64,000 nucleotides of DNA from Phymatolithon calcareum. Lineage: Eukaryota; Rhodophyta; Florideophyceae; Hapalidiales. Positions 43,205-54,221 of the stretch are shown here, one piece after another. The first letter of the stretch is position 1, and each line of letters starts with the position of its first letter. Position numbers and translations under genes: made by a program. The notes below the pieces were generated by a model, which did no database searches, had not been told where the DNA came from, and worked only from the letters and a program-made list of their open reading frames with translations. Where the stretch lies: the NCBI GenBank assembly GCA_977006965.1, contig OZ345371.1, positions 1,364,001-1,428,000 on the forward strand. Reading direction: 5' to 3'.

Positions 43205-43982
43205 CACGAAGGCCCACTCCTCCACGGGACTTGCCCCATTCGATCTGGTCCTCTCGCGTACTCCCCCTTCGCTGTCCCTCCGAAGGGAAGCAGTACCGCA
43301 CGTCGCACCACGCGCCGCACGCGAGAAGTGGACCGCGGACCTCTCCCGCCTGATCGCATCCGCTACGCGATCGCTTTCCGCAGCGCAAACCCGCTACAAA
43401 CGGGCGTTTGATGCGCGCATTCGGAAGGCGGTTCATCACCGTCGCGTGGGCGGCCATGTGCTTGTCCGCCGAGATTATGCCTCGCCGGCAGAGGGGCCAA
43501 AACACAAGTTGGCCCCCGTCGCCAATGGGCCCTTCCGTGTCAAGGCGATCGATGACACGACGGTTACTATCTACCGCGGCACGGAAACTGAGCGGCTCTC
43601 CCGTTCCCGGGTCGTCCCCGCCCCCCAACCCCCCCTGGAGGACGGCGAGCCACCCCCCGGTGTCCCGCGGGCCCCTGAGGAAGGGGAGACACCAGCTCGG
43701 CTCAATGCGCGACGCCACGTCACACACCAGAGGTACACCCCTCCGGGGGAAGGCCGGGGCCCGCTGCCGGACGAATTTGTAGTCGAACGTCTCATGGACC
43801 GCCGGCCCTTGCACGGGGACGGCCCATCGAAATGGGAGTACCTAGTCCAATGGTATGGGTACCCGGCATCCCAGTCGACTTGGGAGCCCACCGCGCACAT
43901 CCCTCGCCACTTCATCGTGGGGTTGTGCAAACGGAGAAACTTCGCGTTACCTAAGGACCTGGATAACGCCCTCGAAGGGTAA
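43194..43982 (+). pseudogene. Displaced integrase C terminus with GPF module and chromodomain
   Basis: This +1-shifted frame resumes at YNTKAHSSTGLAPFDLVLSR, the conserved block that normally follows the catalytic Glu region. It contains a GPY/F-type module (NGPFRVKAIDD) and a C-terminal chromodomain (EFVVERLMDRR...KWEYLVQWYGYPASQSTWEP). Compared with family integrases, roughly 55-60 residues between QFQSKF and YNTKAH are absent, and the frame is lost across the junction. An internal deletion at about 43190-43200 explains both. Chromodomains guide chromovirus integration to marked chromatin. Confidence 0.85.
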
Positions 43983-44527
43983 GGGGAGAAGATTGTCCGC
44001 AACTCACACTCAACGTGGGCCTATCTCTCTGCACATGCTGTCCCGCCAACCCGACGGCCGGGGGAACGTTCACTTTTCGCACCCACGCCGGGCTGAGCCC
44101 TATCCCCACGCCAATTACGCCGCCACACAAAACTCCAGTTTTCCCCACGGGCAGACAACATTTTCGCAGTTCGCCCGGGGCCGTCCCCAGACCTGGGAGA
44201 CGAATATGGGGCGGCCCTCTGTCACATCTCCTGGGAGTCCTTCCTACCGTCAGCCACCTCGGACGCATGGAAACAACCGGTCGGCACCAGGGGAGTCTTC
44301 TCTCCAGTTCCCCTTCCGGGCGTCTTCTCTCCGGGGTCACCTCCCCCGAACTCGGGAGCGGTCACGGAGCCACACATGAGTCCTGCACCTTGAGGCTCCA
44401 CTGGGAAACGCCACCAGAAGAGATTCTTTACTCACAGGCCGCCACTCCCCACACGAGCACTACATTACTCCCGGCTACGGGGCTGTCCACGGCAAAAAGG
44501 GGTACTCCATGGCTAGGGCCAACCCTT
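43983..44527. other. Spacer between pol and the antisense ORF
   Basis: It is GC- and C-rich with only overlapping, low-complexity ORFs. The plus-strand ORF at 44015-44908 is compositionally a shadow. Nothing specific could be assigned; it is where sense pol and antisense transcripts would have to end. Confidence 0.5.
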
Positions 44528-46465
44528 CTAGTCCTCGATCGAGCTCCCCCCCTCCGACACGAAACCGAGTACCGGCCGACCGCTCGTAGCGCGAAACCGG
44601 GCTCGACGTCGGGCAGCACCCTCGTCATCGGGAACCCACCACCGGGGCGTCTGCGTCCCCACCGGTCGCACGAAGCGGCCCACTACAACGGCGTTCACGC
44701 GGCGGCGCCGGCGACGCTTCGTCGCCCGCCCCAGCGGATCGGCCACTGCCGCACCTTCCGGCGCCGGCTTTGCAGCGCGCGTCGCGCCAGCTGCGACCCG
44801 AGTTGCGGGATCGTCCCCCAGTCCCCGTCTCTCCGAACCGGCCACGTCAGCATCCCCAGGCGTGGGAGCGAGAGGCCGCTTAACTCCTCCACAGTGCGAT
44901 TGCCCTGACGAAACCGGGCGCGGCGGGGTCGGAACGGGTCGGACTGGCGTACTACGCCTCTCTATCCCCCCCACGGGGCTTTTCGACGCCTCCCGCCGGA
45001 GCGGGACCACGTGTTCGGCCGCTCTCTCAGGGTCGTCCCCGGGCGGGGACGGCATCGGGGCCCGCGACGGTGAACAGTCTGCAACCCCCACGGGCCCGGC
45101 GGCCTCCGGGGGAAGGCCCGTCGGATCCTCAAAAGGAGTCTCCCAATCCCCGCCCACGGGATGGCCCGCGGGAGCAAGGGGGTGGTTGTCCATACGCCGT
45201 TGGCGCTGGTCCTCGCTGAGGCATTCTCGGCGCCACGGGTCGAATAACACGTAATCCCCTCCGGCACCCACGCGTCCAGGGCAGAACCCGGACGGACGGT
45301 CGCGTTCGCGCGTACGCTGTGAGCCGGGAACGGTGCGCCAGTCCACCCCATCTAAATGGGTTAACAAATCCATCAAGTCGGTTAAGTTGCGCGCCGAGCC
45401 CAAGACTGGGATTAGGCTACTGCCCAAAAATCGGGCCTGGGTCAAAATCCACGGCGGCACCCACCACAGGCGGAAGTTGGCATAGACGTCCCGCAGCCAC
45501 ACGGCCACGTACATCGCCACCCGCTCCGTGCGGAACACGACCCACTCTGGGCTTGACGGCGACGCCAACAGCCGATCCACGCGATAGGTCATCACCGGCG
45601 GCATGGCCAGACCGTAGAAACCACGGCAGGTCGCCATGTTCTCGCGGAAGAACCCGTCGACCGGGAGGTACCTGCCCTTGCGTGCCGCGGGGAGGAGGAA
45701 GTCCACCTCTTTGTTGTGATAATCAAAGAGAAACCCCCACGAGTTCATGCGCCGGTTCGCCCACCTCAAGTGTTCGAAATGGTCCCCGCTCGGGGAACTC
45801 GCCCGCCGAAACGGGAGGTATCGGAATTCGCGCGGGAGCCGCGGGCCCAACAGTAGCGCGTCCCCGGACACGGGCGGGCTCGATCCCCACGACCGGGGGC
45901 AATGATCCATGAGCAAGGCCAGACGGCGGACGTACGCCACTTCACCCGCTGTGCGGTAGAACCAGACCGCCATCCCGTACTCAGCGGGGCTCCCGTACTC
46001 GGGGTAGCGAGTGGCCATGTCTCCCCCGAAGCGGGTACGTCTCACCGCAAGGATGCGGACATAATGGGCATGGGCGCGCTCGGCTGACAAGTGGTTGGCG
46101 ACGTTCACGTCAGCGTAGTGAACCGCCGCTCGAGCGGACCATTCCCAGGTACGGGTCGTCGAGATACGGTAACCCCGCAGTCCGGGCAACTCGCCACGGT
46201 GGTCGAGGTAGAGCGCCAAGAGACGCTCGTCCCGATGCAGGTCCGGGTGGTACCACGGTGCGACATGAAGCGCGACCTCATCGCCAAGTACGTTCAGGTC
46301 CGCTAACGCCCGAGGACCGGGAAAGGACCGTTCCTCGGCGTACACCGTGTCACTTTCCGCGTCGAGAAAGGGATCTCCGCCGACCTCCCCCGGCCGCGGG
46401 GCATACGGGTCCTCCCCAACGAACTGCCCGAACACAGGGGCCGCCGGTTGATAGGGGTCCGTCAT
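44528..46465 (-). CDS. Antisense ORF of the gypsy element, unknown protein (645 aa)
   Basis: A 645-codon frame starts at an ATG at 46465 (starting MTDPYQPAAPVFGQF) and runs opposite to gag-pol, between pol and the 3' LTR. Residues about 40-415 look like a folded, aromatic-rich domain (WYHPDLHRDE, MAVWFY, MNSWGFLFDYHNK, WLRDVYANFRLWWVPPW). Residues 416-580 are low-complexity Pro/Gly/Arg-rich. A polybasic patch KRRRRRR (583-589) could be a nuclear signal. A second WWVP (609-612) precedes a basic tail ending GGSSIED. There is no signal peptide, membrane helix or motif known to me. The plus strand opposite it is broken into short ORFs, so it is not a shadow. Confidence 0.7.
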   Translation of the reverse strand: MTDPYQPAAPVFGQFVGEDPYAPRPGEVGGDPFLDAESDTVYAEERSFPGPRALADLNVLGDEVALHVAPWYHPDLHRDERLLALYLDHRGELPGLRGYRISTTRTWEWSARAAVHYADVNVANHLSAERAHAHYVRILAVRRTRFGGDMATRYPEYGSPAEYGMAVWFYRTAGEVAYVRRLALLMDHCPRSWGSSPPVSGDALLLGPRLPREFRYLPFRRASSPSGDHFEHLRWANRRMNSWGFLFDYHNKEVDFLLPAARKGRYLPVDGFFRENMATCRGFYGLAMPPVMTYRVDRLLASPSSPEWVVFRTERVAMYVAVWLRDVYANFRLWWVPPWILTQARFLGSSLIPVLGSARNLTDLMDLLTHLDGVDWRTVPGSQRTRERDRPSGFCPGRVGAGGDYVLFDPWRRECLSEDQRQRRMDNHPLAPAGHPVGGDWETPFEDPTGLPPEAAGPVGVADCSPSRAPMPSPPGDDPERAAEHVVPLRREASKSPVGGIERRSTPVRPVPTPPRPVSSGQSHCGGVKRPLAPTPGDADVAGSERRGLGDDPATRVAAGATRAAKPAPEGAAVADPLGRATKRRRRRRVNAVVVGRFVRPVGTQTPRWWVPDDEGAARRRARFRATSGRPVLGFVSEGGSSIED

Positions 46466-46803
46466 GGCGGTAAGGAACCGTCCGCAAGGAGATGCGCAGC
46501 CACACACCCTTCGCAGGGTTCCCCGTTGAAAATCCGCGCACGGGATTTCAGAGCTTCGCCGGGACACCCGAGCACGGGAACCGCACAGTAGCTGGTCGCC
46601 AAGAAGTCACAGCCGCGTGCTGTAGCGCTCGATGACCCCACCCGGGGTAAAGTTGCAGCGCAGAGAGGCGAAGCGCGGATTCGACTCACCCTGTCGTCCG
46701 AACAAGGGAGCCGCTTCGCCGAAATGACTTCGGCGCAGAGGACCGAATGGCGCGCGGTGATCCCCGTCTGCGGCAGGTACCTCGCTCTTGTGGCGGAGGG
46801 TGG
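46466..46803. promoter_or_regulatory. Region between the antisense ORF start and the 3' LTR
   Basis: It should include the leader of the antisense gene and, at 46792-46803 (GGCGGAGGGTGG), the purine-rich primer site for plus-strand DNA synthesis directly before the 3' LTR. The antisense promoter may lie here or in the 3' LTR; no clear TATA element is visible. Confidence 0.45.
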
Positions 46804-47457
46804 TGTGGTGCATGGCACCTGGGACGGGATTTCTGGACACACTCTGATTGGCCGGGCTCTTGTTTGCTCCTGGAAGCGGCCCCTGTGGGGGTATCATACC
46901 CTTTCCCAATTTGGGGTTAGCCCATATTGATAGGGTAGTATTGCGCGTATACTTTGGGTTTGCAGTATGATAGTGTTAGTGATCGTACCTAATTTTTCGG
47001 CATTACAGTGCCGCCCGAGGGGAATACATCCTGGACGGAGCGGCGCTCTTAGGTAAAGGAAGAACCAAGTTGGACCGTAGTCATCTTGCCTTGGACTTTC
47101 CCCACATTGGGATATCCCTTGCAGGTTCATCGACTCTGGTCCCGTGTCCCCGGCTTTGCGCCTACGCTTCCTTAAGCGTGCGCCTCCCCGGATCGGGCTC
47201 GTATACTTCACCCCCCTCGCTCCTCACCTCGAGGCACCCCTCTCATCTCGTCGTTCCCATCTCGGGGTCTCGGCCAAGTGATCCCCGACCAGTGGGGCTG
47301 ACTGCCCCCACACTGGGAAGCTTGCATCCTAGGCAATCCCGCGCCAGAGCGGGCCCCCGACTCCTTACCCCTATTCTCTGCTCTGCCACGCTACCATCCC
47401 TGTGTTTGGGGTTTGTTCGATACCCCGTCCTCGGGCCCTGCTCTTCGTTGCGCTACA
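46804..47457 (+). repeat. 3' LTR of the gypsy element (654 bp)
   Basis: It starts TGTGGTGCATGG and ends CGTTGCGCTACA, and is followed by the target duplication GTAAA (47458-47462). It lacks the insertion present in the 5' LTR and so shows the original LTR structure. Confidence 0.93.
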
Positions 47458-47462
47458 GTAAA

Positions 47463-47784
47463 CAACGGCCATGGTTATGTTTGAGATATTTGCCACCACT
47501 GATTGGTACACTTTTGTCGCTGTCTTGAAGAGCACTTTTGTGGATGTTCCTGGCCTAGTTATAAGTGCAAGTACACCACGAGGACTATCTCCTCCTTCCT
47601 GTGGTCTTGTAGCGCAAATTTGGTCATAGTTAACCCTTATCGCAGTGTCTTCTTTTTGGAATGTCTCACACAGCCCCAATACCTGTATGTGATGCCGTTC
47701 CATCAGGGCTTCAACCATGGCTGGTGTTTCCGACGAACCTCCCACGTTGAAAGTACATAATTCAATGCGGTTTTCGATGATCAT
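47463..47784 (-). pseudogene. LINE ORF2, 5' end (APE-type endonuclease, N-terminal half)
   Basis: ORF2 starts at an ATG at 47784. It carries the endonuclease motifs CTFNVGG and GLCET and ends NITMAVVY at the gypsy insertion. The reading frame continues without change at 36294 (ISPSAKQ) when the inserted element and one copy of GTAAA are ignored. Confidence 0.85.
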
Positions 47785-48178
47785 TGTTCCTCATTTCCAT
47801 CAGCTTCCCTCTGAGATGCAGGTGGGTGGATTCCTTTGCCGTCTTCTACGACGGTTTGTTGGCTGTTTTAATCTCCGCTGCTAGTGTGTGTGGTTTGAAT
47901 CTCACAAGTTGGCACACGGGCTATGGTCGGGTTGTTCCCTGGCAAAAAGCCGAGGGCGCCGCGAAACGGCGACCTTTATAGAAGAAGAATCGGATCAAAG
48001 AATGACTTGGCAGTATGAGAAATGGATCAATGAAAGAATGTGGAAGCCGCGAGGCGACTTTGCTAGCCTGCTACCGTAATGCTTACACTGTAAGCATTTG
48101 TAAGCAGCGATTCTAGGGTTTGCCGTTGGTGATCCTTCATGGTGTAAGTACGCATCGAAACCTACGGTACTTTAACGG
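47785..48178 (-). other. Spacer between LINE ORF1 and ORF2
   Basis: It holds no ORF of note. A perfect 9-bp hairpin (ATGCTTACA/TGTAAGCAT at 48079-48097) lies near the end of ORF1. Confidence 0.5.
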
Positions 48179-49465
48179 CTACAATGATATCTGTAAGGGC
48201 TTGCTGTAAATGCAAGTTGTAATGACAATTTGAAGGGATCTAGTTTTATAGGAAATGGAGAGTATGATAGTGGCGTTAGACGCCACATAGTGACTTGCGT
48301 TGGAGACGCACTTGGGGTTCTCACTGACACTGTCCTGCACATCATTTTCTCCATTAAACAGTTCTTCATTGCTTGAAAGTTGTTGCAGAAGGGCGCTCTG
48401 GAGCTCTTCAGTGTTTGTGCCGAACTGAGCCCCTGAGTTGCAAGCTGACATACTCTGTGGGACGGAAGTCGTTGTGTTAGTTTCTGATGATGGTTTTTGT
48501 ATTTCCGGAACTCTTCCGTACGGTGACATGACATTGTTCATGTCAAGGTCTGCACCCTCAAAGAAGTTGATGTCGTCCTCTGCCTTTCGCTGGTTAGTTC
48601 TATACCACTGGGGGGTGCGAAAATCAGCCGTTGCTCCAGTACACCTTTTCATGCGCTTTCGGATTGACTATACGTTTTTAAGCGCCCGATCTTTCTCAGT
48701 GAGTCTTTGCGAGCGGGATACGGAGTCATCGAAGAGATTGTAGCTCGGTTCGTGCCTAAGTCCAGATCCTTTTAGCGAGGCAATAGCCCTTTCCACGAAA
48801 ATCTCATCAGACAGAATGTCAATTCTGAACCTTCCAATAAACGAGAGACCGAGTACTGCTTCTCGCGGAAGTATTTTCATCAGCTCGTGGTAGAACTCAA
48901 CCTCGTCCATTTTTTCAAGGCCTGTAAAGTACAGTGGAATAATTTTAGAGGGGGCAGTGTTCCTTCTGTGCTCGTTCAATACTTGTCTAAAGTTCATAAT
49001 GACATCACGATTATGCCGCGGTAGGCTTTACAGCGATGGCCGGACGTGCGGCACTGCTGCAGCGTAGGACTTGAATCGGCGCTCTGTCTCCATCGGAAGC
49101 GTGCCCTCTGTGGTCATTCTCTGTATTTGGGGAGATCTGCTTCTCGGGGAATCTCTCTCGATCGGCATGTTTCCTCTTCTTCTCGGACCTTGTTCTCTTT
49201 CGTGTCTGTTTCCTGAGTTATGTACCTCGTTCTCATCGCTTCCTGCATCTTATGGATGGATAATCTGATTGTCAATCCCCCTTCTAGCTTGTTCCGACTC
49301 CCCATTTCTTCTCATTGTGCGAACTTGGGCTTCCAAGAATATCATTCTCTCGCAGACGTCGGTTAGTATGGCCATTATTGCACCGATTTTCTTCCCAAAC
49401 ACGCTAGGTATCCCTGACGGTACTGTTTCTTCTCGTCCTTCGTTACGTCCCGTCGACTGTCCCGT
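48179..49465 (-). pseudogene. LINE ORF1, downstream part
   Basis: From the copia junction at 49465 the minus strand reads a helical segment with GIPSVFGKKIGAIMAIL and ERMIFLEAQVRTMRR, then a stop, then a frame from an ATG at 48997 (FRQVLNEHRRN...ILPREAVLGLSFIGRF, ending at 48668). A final acidic, Ser/Asn-rich frame is at 48652-48179. This fits an RNA-binding ORF1 protein that has decayed. I recognise no precise domain; the assignment follows from position upstream of ORF2. Confidence 0.55.
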
Positions 49466-49542
49466 CTATAGTGGGTTGCCTAACTCCCTCCCCCGGGTGG
49501 AGAGGCGGTCATGCGTATTTTATATTATGTAGTTATGACACC
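49466..49542 (-). repeat. 3' LTR of the copia element (77 bp)
   Basis: Read on the minus strand it begins near TGTCATAACTACATAAT and ends CAACCCACTATAG. It is very short for a copia LTR and could be trimmed at the outer side. Confidence 0.7.
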
Positions 49543-50880
49543 ACTAGAGCCGTCGGTAGGTTTCGAGGTTCCAGACTAATCCGTAGTTTGTCCCGATATT
49601 GCATGAATTTGTCTGCCGATATAGGCTTTGTTAACGCGTTTGCTTCCAGGTATTTCGATGGTACGCGTTTTGTGCTTATTAGTCCCTTTCGTATCGTGTC
49701 CTGGACATGGTGGTAGCGGATGTCAATGTATTTCGACTTTTTCGTCGGGGCTGTGGCGTTCGAAACGGCTATGGCCGCACGATTGTCAATTACAACTTGT
49801 GTGGGCGGCAGTTTCCTGGTAAAATTTCTCGCAGTAGTTGTCGGAGCCACAGGATCTGGTGTGCAGTATTGCTGGCCGCTATATACTCCGCCGCGAACGT
49901 ACTTGTAACAACGGCTTTAATCTGCCGAGACGCCCAGGATATGGCGAATCCGCAAAACAGATGACTGTTCCGTACGTAGACTGTCTCGTACCTTGACATG
50001 CCGCGAAGTCTGCATCGGATTGTGCTGTGAGCTCGGGAGGTCCTCCTTCGTACATTATGCCATAGTTAACGGTTCCCTTCAAGTACCTTGCTATCTGCTT
50101 AGCTACCTTCCAGTGCCTCATAGTAGGCTTCGCCATGTGACGCGCCAGTGTGCCAACAATGTACCCTAGTTCTATCCTTGTCGAGTCAACCAGGTATCTT
50201 AGTACGCACGGATGTATGGGTACCTTTCTGGGTCTAATATATGTTCTCCCGGTTGTTCGCCATGCAGCTTCAAACCCGATACGTATAGTGTTTTAGCGAC
50301 GTCTGAGTCTTGCATGCGTAGAAGATCTATATAGGACTGCACTAGTTGTGGCTGGGAAATATGTATGGCCCCTGTAAGTGCGTCCCTATTTATTGACCAG
50401 CCGATAATATGCCGGGCTACACCCAGGTCCTTCACTCTGTACTTTTCGCAAGGTTGGCAACTAGGGTCCGATACATTTTCTTGCAGTTTGTGGCCACACT
50501 GAAGTCATCGATCGTGACAGCAATTATTAATATGTCATTGCGATCCCTTTGCACATATACGTTGCGGTCTGCTGTCAGCTGGGTATATCCCTGTTCTAGT
50601 AAGTGATTCCGGAGTCCCTCAGTGTAGATTCGCAGGGAATTTGGTGTACCAAAAATATTCTTGACCACGTGCGACTTTGCCCGGGTGACCCGGTGTTCCA
50701 TCGAAGATGGGGATGGGATGCATGAACAACGGCTCTGGTCCTTCGTAGTCTTCATGGAGGAATGCGCTTTACAGGTCAATATGAAAGACTCCCAATTTAC
50801 GCTGTGCGCTGATTGCAAGCATCAACCGCATTGCGTCTCGGTCGGCTGCATACGCTGCTACATTGTCAGGATCGTAGTGC
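49543..50880 (-). pseudogene. Copia reverse transcriptase and RNase H (decayed)
   Basis: Fragments in order on the minus strand: an RT block ending IIAVTIDDFSVA (catalytic Asp-Asp, 50818-50432), MKDLGVARHIIGWSI (50435-50199), ARYLKGTVNYGIMY (50136-49879), the RNase H block STFAAEYIAASNTAHQ (49999-49790) and VIDNRAAIAVS with KYIDIRYHHVQD (49850-49543). Frame changes separate each block. Confidence 0.85.
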
Positions 50881-51040
50881 ACTCTTGGTAATAGTCGATC
50901 GCCTGGATACGAAAACCGTACTTTTTGCCCAGTAACAGTTCCGTGTTTGTCGTACTTGCAACAGCACGTGCTCCCATCGCTGCGTCTGGTACGTCAGACT
51001 GGTCAAGTGTACTCGAACGTCCCGAACTTTTTATTCATAT

Positions 51041-52500
51041 TCATATGTTTCTCGTATGCTCGTCGGCAATGACCTGTTCATTGCTCAGTCGTGCTTTTTT
51101 GACATTTCGCGGAGCTGGAAATGTATAGATTCTTGTCTGCCAGTTTTCGTCTTCTTCTGGAGGTGGTACAGTGCACTGTTCTGCCGTGGGCATCTCCTCA
51201 TCCATGTATTCTCTATCCGTCACTTCCGTTTCTTGTGACACGGTTTGAGTTTCATTGGTCGATTCCGTAGCCTTGGGTGCTTCCGCATTGGTGTTGTTGT
51301 CATCTTCCTCTCCGAGCACTGATGTGGACGCGATATTGCCTGTTGCGGTGACATGATGAGCCGTGTATGGTATTGCATGATGTAAGTTGTCCTTTGGATG
51401 CTGTTGTTCCTACGGTGGTATCGCGTGCCCATACAGCGGCAGGGGATCAAACTTTGGGTTGTAGGGTCTGAAGTTCACGATTGTACATATCATAAGTTGT
51501 CCCGTTTCTGGTGAAATGACTTTGTCGTGGTGGTCTCCAACGGTATACAGGCACCGCACCAACATTCCACGAGCCTCGTTCTTCTTCTTGATGGTCTTCA
51601 GACTCGGTATGTATCCATATTCGCCGAATATCTAAATTTCGTCAAGCTAAGAGTCCTTGGTTGCATTGGGCTGCATTCGTCTCGGTGTTTCTCCCATAGT
51701 CTGCGCGGTATGTCATCAATTGTTCTCTGCAGTGTTGAATTCGTTTTGATGATGCTGGACAGCGTGCAGAACGACAAATACTTCTCAAATGGCATTTTTG
51801 AGACATGCACTGTAGCTCGGACCCGTGACATAAGTGTACGATTTGCTCTTTCAGCGACCGAGTTCTCCTCCGGCGTGTGTGGCGTAGTTGGATACAGCGT
51901 AATCGCCCTTTGACCAAAACCCTTCAGTAATACCTTGGCAGGTACTCGTTTGCATTGCCGCATCTTATTCTTGCAATCGGTTTTCCAAAATGACGTTCTA
52001 TCTTAGTTATCTCCTCCGTCAGGTACTTCTCGGCTTGTTTTCGGTTTTTCAGCAGGAATACTAACTGCATTCTCGTGTGCAGCTCCATCACAATTAGGAT
52101 GTACTGATGCCCCTCGTTCGTTCGCGGGAGTGGTCCGGTAATATCTGTCACTACCGTGTGCCCCGGTGGTGGTCGAATTGTGTGCGACTTATGTGGTGCT
52201 TTTTGAAAATGCCCCACGGAGCAACATTGGCAGTTCATAGGTGGGAGTCCTACGTCCAACGTCTTGGGCAGCCCTAGTTCATACGGTAGCTTTGCCATCC
52301 TGCTTATTTTTCCAAGTGTCACATGGTTCAGTCGAAGGTGCCACGAGTGAGCAAGATTCATCTTCCTTCGTTGTTGTTCTGGTATGTCGGGCAAATGGTC
52401 TAGATATGGGATTATGTGGGTCACGTGCTCGGTCTTCTTCCCGCGATCATGTGAGGGCGGCCGTCTCTCCGTTGTTATCGCTTGGAATGGCGTTCCTTCT
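51041..52500 (-). pseudogene. Copia integrase and acidic linker (decayed)
   Basis: The integrase zinc finger HLRLNHV...CQCCSVGHF and the core start TDITGPLPRTNEGHQYIL lie at 52424-51924. The catalytic Glu block PHTPEENSVAERANRTLM is at 51963-51598 after a frameshift. An acidic linker to RT (EEDDNNTNAEAPKATE...) follows at 51319-51041. Confidence 0.85.
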
Positions 52501-54221
52501 TCTACTGTATTATTCTTGCTTGCTTGTTGTGCCGTGGGTTTTGTCGTTTTTTAGCGTTCCGGCCTTTCCTGACTGTCTCATCGCTTTTCGTTTCCTGAAG
52601 TACTTTCCAATCCCTTGCTCCACGTTTAGCTGTGCGCGGAATGCAATTCGGTACGCTCCGCGCTGCTTCTCAATCTTTGTCAATACATGGGATGGTTTCG
52701 GTACCCAGCCAGCTTTGGGGATATATTCACTTGTTGATGTGAGCAGTACTTGGCAGTTATTGGTTGTGGTCTGCTTGTGAACTGATAGTAAGTTTTTGTT
52801 AAAGTTTGGCACGCAGCACAGTTCACTCAACGTGAATTCGTACCCGTCTTTTGTTCGAAAATTTATGCTTCCTGTTGCTGTGGTTCGCGCTATTGATCCG
52901 TTTGGCATTGTAATTGGCAGTGCAGCATCGTTAGTCTGGGTCAGTAGTCGCTTGTAGTTGAAAGATGGATTACACGCTGAGTCAATGTCGTAGTACTCGA
53001 AGTTGCTCTTTCCTTTATTTTAGCGTTCCCTTGTCTATCCAGCTCTTCATAGTCTTCTTCCAGTTCCGCATGGTGTTCGCCGTCATGGATTGTGTACGCT
53101 TGCCTGTCAAGTTGGCCATGATAGTTGTCGTGTTCCACCTGCGGTGCAAAGGGTGCCGTCGTTGCTGCATTGTAAGTGCTTCGACCACGTCCTCTCTGAC
53201 GGCGTCCTCTCTGACGGCGTCCACTTCTGTGTCCAGCTGGTGTTCCTTGCGCCCGGAATCCATCGGATCTCGTTTGGTGTAGCGGTATGGGTCGCAGGTA
53301 CTGTTGCATTAGCCTCTGCCCTTTTTAGAGTTACTTTCTTAAGGCCCAACACTGCGCCGTCGTGTGGTTGCCGAGATTCTTATGATATTCGCACCATAGA
53401 TTTCCTGTTACTAGTCTCATGTCATATTCCGGTCCGACGCCCGTGTCGGTCATCCTGCTGAGTAACTCGATCAGAGTGTGTAGATCTTTTATCGTCTTGG
53501 ATCTGTTCGCCAGGAGGATAGGTATATGTTTCTCTAGCCCGGGTCTGACGCTCAATCCACGAATGATGAACGTAACCGTGGTCTGCTCGTTTTGGATATG
53601 TGGATAGTTCGCCCTAACCATCTCTTGTCGCAGTCGAAAATGACGATTGATGTACTCTTCCAGCGTTTTGTCCCTTTTTATCTTGATCTGTTGTGCTTGG
53701 TTCATTAGCTTTTCTTGATTGTCTGGCAATTAATTCGGCTTGAAGTATTCTGCGACATCTGCAAGCATTTGATGTGGTTCTTTGGTTAGCATTTCTTCAC
53801 CTAGTTGCAGCATGGTCTCTGCGCTAATAGTAAATGTGATCAACCGGCTCACCTGCGCTTCTCGGTGAGTCCTCCGCCGGTTACGGTACCAGCTGAGTGA
53901 GGTAGTTGGTATTTCGTTCTCCTCCGCAAACGCCATTATCGCATATTTCCAAATGGTATAGTTGTCCTTGTTAAGCACCGGTAGTGCTAAGGGTAGTGCG
54001 CTGGCCATTTTGCCGAGCTCCCTTGTCGGTGTGGTCCCGATTCTTGTGGCTTGCGCTTCTTGTTCTTGAATACAGGCGTTTTCCCACAAGTCCGCAACAT
54101 GCCCGCGTAGGCTGCGTCTTCGCGCCCGGAGCGCCCTCTGTGTTGCCTATCCTGGTCTCTTTTCGGTAAGCGAATCCCTCCGTCACTGGGAGACGGTGGT
54201 TCCTAATCGAGGGCACATAAC
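52501..54221 (-). pseudogene. Copia gag and protease (decayed)
   Basis: Gag starts near 54030 with MASALPLALPVLNKDNYTIW. It continues with the conserved helical part (LEEYINRHFRLRQEM, 53729-53331) and a Cys/His knuckle CEYHKNLGNHTTAQC. The protease active site appears as DIDSAC instead of the usual DSG, near 52990. The block LCCVPNFNKNLLSVHKQ (52908-52510) that links protease to integrase follows. Confidence 0.75.

Larger units (their letters stand above)
36300..47457 (+). mobile_element. Ty3/gypsy LTR retrotransposon with chromodomain (chromovirus-like), 11.2 kb
   Basis: The LTRs at 36300-37406 and 46804-47457 begin TGTGGTGC and end GCGCTACA. GTAAA duplications at 36295-36299 and 47458-47462 flank the element and sit within the LINE endonuclease reading frame. 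The order gag, protease, RT, RNase H, integrase, chromodomain defines Ty3/gypsy. Apart from one 4-bp indel and a later insertion in the 5' LTR, I count 5 substitutions over about 650 bp between the LTRs, so the insertion is fairly young. The interior is much richer in G+C than its surroundings. A long antisense ORF lies between pol and the 3' LTR. Confidence 0.93.

Noticed and set aside
44015-44908. 297-codon plus-strand ORF after pol
   Set aside because: It has low-complexity Pro/Ser/Arg composition, no motif, and partly lies opposite the antisense ORF. It looks like a GC-driven shadow.
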